Assembly: GCA_947446885.1 (NCBI GenBank) | Contig: CANFHZ010000006.1 | Span: forward strand, 1 to 51,897 | DNA length: 51,897 nucleotides | Reading direction: 5' to 3' | Source: Comamonadaceae bacterium | Lineage (GTDB): Bacteria; Pseudomonadota; Gammaproteobacteria; Burkholderiales; Burkholderiaceae_C | In this document: positions 51,240 to 51,897 of the stretch, piece by piece | Layout: every line of letters starts with the position of its first letter | Numbering within the stretch: the first letter of the stretch is position 1 | The notes under the pieces: generated by a model | The model's input: the letters and a program-made list of their open reading frames with translations, nothing else | What the model was told of the DNA's origin: nothing | The model's database searches: none | Made by a program: the position numbers and the translations under genes

Positions 51240-51641
51240 ATGGAAGAACCTGTGGACGCGTCCGATACACCATTTGCCCGCATCGGCGGCGAGCCGGCCA
51301 TACACGCCCTGGTGGAGCGGTTTTATGACCTGATGGAGCTGGAGCCCGGCTACGCCGCCCTGCGCGCCGTGCATGGCAGCACCCTGGAGCAGGCCCGCGA
51401 GCGCCTGTTCTGGTTTTTATGCGGCTGGATGGGCGGGCCGCAGCACTACACCGAGCGCTTCGGCCACCCGCGCCTGCGCATGCGGCACATGCACGCACCC
51501 ATCGGTATTGTGGAGCGCGACCAGTGGCTGGCGTGCATGGCACAGGCCATGGCCGAAACCGGCGTGCCCGAAGACTTGCGCCAGCGGCTGGAGACCTCGT
51601 TTTTCCAGACCGCTGACTGGATGCGCAACGTCGCCACCTGA
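51240..51641 (+). CDS. Group II truncated haemoglobin
   Basis: A 133-residue haem protein of the 2-on-2 globin fold. Tyr29 in RFYDLM fits B10, the proximal His is His83 in RMRHMHAP, and WMGGPQHYTERFGHPRLR is the group II signature between helices. Trp96 in RDQWLACM fits the conserved G8 Trp of group II. Such proteins bind O2, NO or peroxide and are linked to nitrosative or oxidative stress. The ATG at 51240 is preferred over a longer upstream frame because the globin N-terminus begins here. The gene is followed after 12 bp by the TupB-like permease, and no regulator is visible. Confidence 0.92.
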   Translation: MEEPVDASDTPFARIGGEPAIHALVERFYDLMELEPGYAALRAVHGSTLEQARERLFWFLCGWMGGPQHYTERFGHPRLRMRHMHAPIGIVERDQWLACMAQAMAETGVPEDLRQRLETSFFQTADWMRNVAT

Positions 51642-51653
51642 CGCACACACACT

Positions 51654-51897
51654 ATGCCCACCACCGCCCTGCAAACCGCCTGGCAATTGCTGATCACGCT
51701 GGATGCGCAGCTGCTGTCCATCGTGGCGCGCTCACTGGCCGTCAGCGCCCTGGCCTGCGCGCTGGGCTGCGCAGCGGGGCTGGTGTGCGGGGCCTATCTG
51801 GGCGTGGCGCGCTTCACCGGGCGCGGCGCGCTGCTGACAATCTTGCACGCGCTGCTGGCCGTGCCCTCGGTGCTGGTGGGACTGCTGGTCTACCTGC
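51654..51897 (+). CDS. tupB: TupB-like tungstate ABC transporter permease (3'-truncated by window edge)
   Basis: The first 81 residues of an inner-membrane permease. SIVARSLAVSALACALGCAAGLVCG and ILHALLAVPSVLVGLLVYL are typical of the TupB/CysW-type permeases for tungstate or molybdate. The window ends inside the second or third membrane helix. Tungstate specificity is inferred from similarity to TupB; other anion permeases of the group are possible. The ATG at 51654 directly follows the globin gene by 12 bp, so the two are probably co-transcribed. Confidence 0.7.
   Translation, partial: MPTTALQTAWQLLITLDAQLLSIVARSLAVSALACALGCAAGLVCGAYLGVARFTGRGALLTILHALLAVPSVLVGLLVYL

Noticed and set aside
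1-51897. tRNA, rRNA, CRISPR, insertion sequence or prophage
   Set aside because: I looked for cloverleaf-like, repeat-spacer, transposase or terminal inverted repeat signals and saw none I could support.

Overview
The window looks like chromosomal DNA of a GC-rich betaproteobacterium, most likely a member of the Burkholderiales/Comamonadaceae (Rhodoferax- or Polaromonas-like). This rests on protein family resemblance (PBP1A/CyaY/LptM/LysA block, paired lipid A acyltransferases beside metK, a Pil-Chp chemosensory cluster, DUF4080-type radical SAM protein, GtsABCD-type sugar transporter), not on a database search. I saw no rRNA, tRNA, CRISPR array, insertion sequence or prophage. Both end genes are cut by the window edges.

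Layout. 1-9.1 kb is housekeeping: the 3' part of a class A penicillin-binding protein, frataxin (cyaY, minus), lptM-lysA, the MsrPQ periplasmic methionine sulfoxide reductase (minus) with a pentanucleotide tandem repeat between its two genes, a diheme cytochrome c4 with a clear terminator, the ribosome-assembly GTPase YihA/EngB and two LpxL/LpxM-type acyltransferases. 9.2-13.9 kb is metK followed by three tightly coupled cell-surface glycosylation genes (GT9, GtrA, ArnT/PMT-like). 14.0-16.2 kb is an arsenic operon, arsR-arsC-aquaporin-arsH, with no ArsB/Acr3 pump. 16.2-24.6 kb is mixed metabolism and repair: flavin reductase, glycerate 2-kinase, a proline-rich lipoprotein, a UvrD/Rep helicase, an AEC-family permease and priA.

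24.6-25.2 kb is the only long gene-free stretch (566 bp). It is strikingly AT-rich in part and carries two DnaA-box matches. It precedes a dynamin-like GTPase that sits directly upstream of a type IV pilus chemosensory cluster, pilG-pilH-pilI-pilJ-chpA (27.1-35.8 kb). Then come an ScsB/DsbD-type thiol:disulfide interchange protein, a B12-binding radical SAM protein paired with a creatininase-family hydrolase, and a histidine phosphatase.

41.4-51.1 kb is a sugar-utilisation locus: a GtsABCD-like ABC transporter, a LacI-family regulator co-transcribed with a DUF1479 (YbiU-like) putative oxygenase, a Gfo/Idh dehydrogenase, an AGE-family aldose-ketose isomerase/epimerase and a galactose mutarotase homologue. 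Two identical 14-bp LacI-type operators, one before the transporter and one in the lacI/dehydrogenase divergent region, tie it into one regulon. The window ends with a group II truncated haemoglobin and the start of a TupB-like tungstate permease.

The most unusual cross-cutting pattern is at gene starts. Six genes that begin transcription units have a -10-like hexamer followed by exactly six bases and then ATG, with no Shine-Dalgarno sequence. This predicts leaderless mRNAs. The other points I rate highest are the dynamin-like GTPase beside Pil-Chp, the DnaA-box/AT-rich intergenic region, the LacI regulon, and the strong terminator that abuts the start codon of the transporter permease gene.
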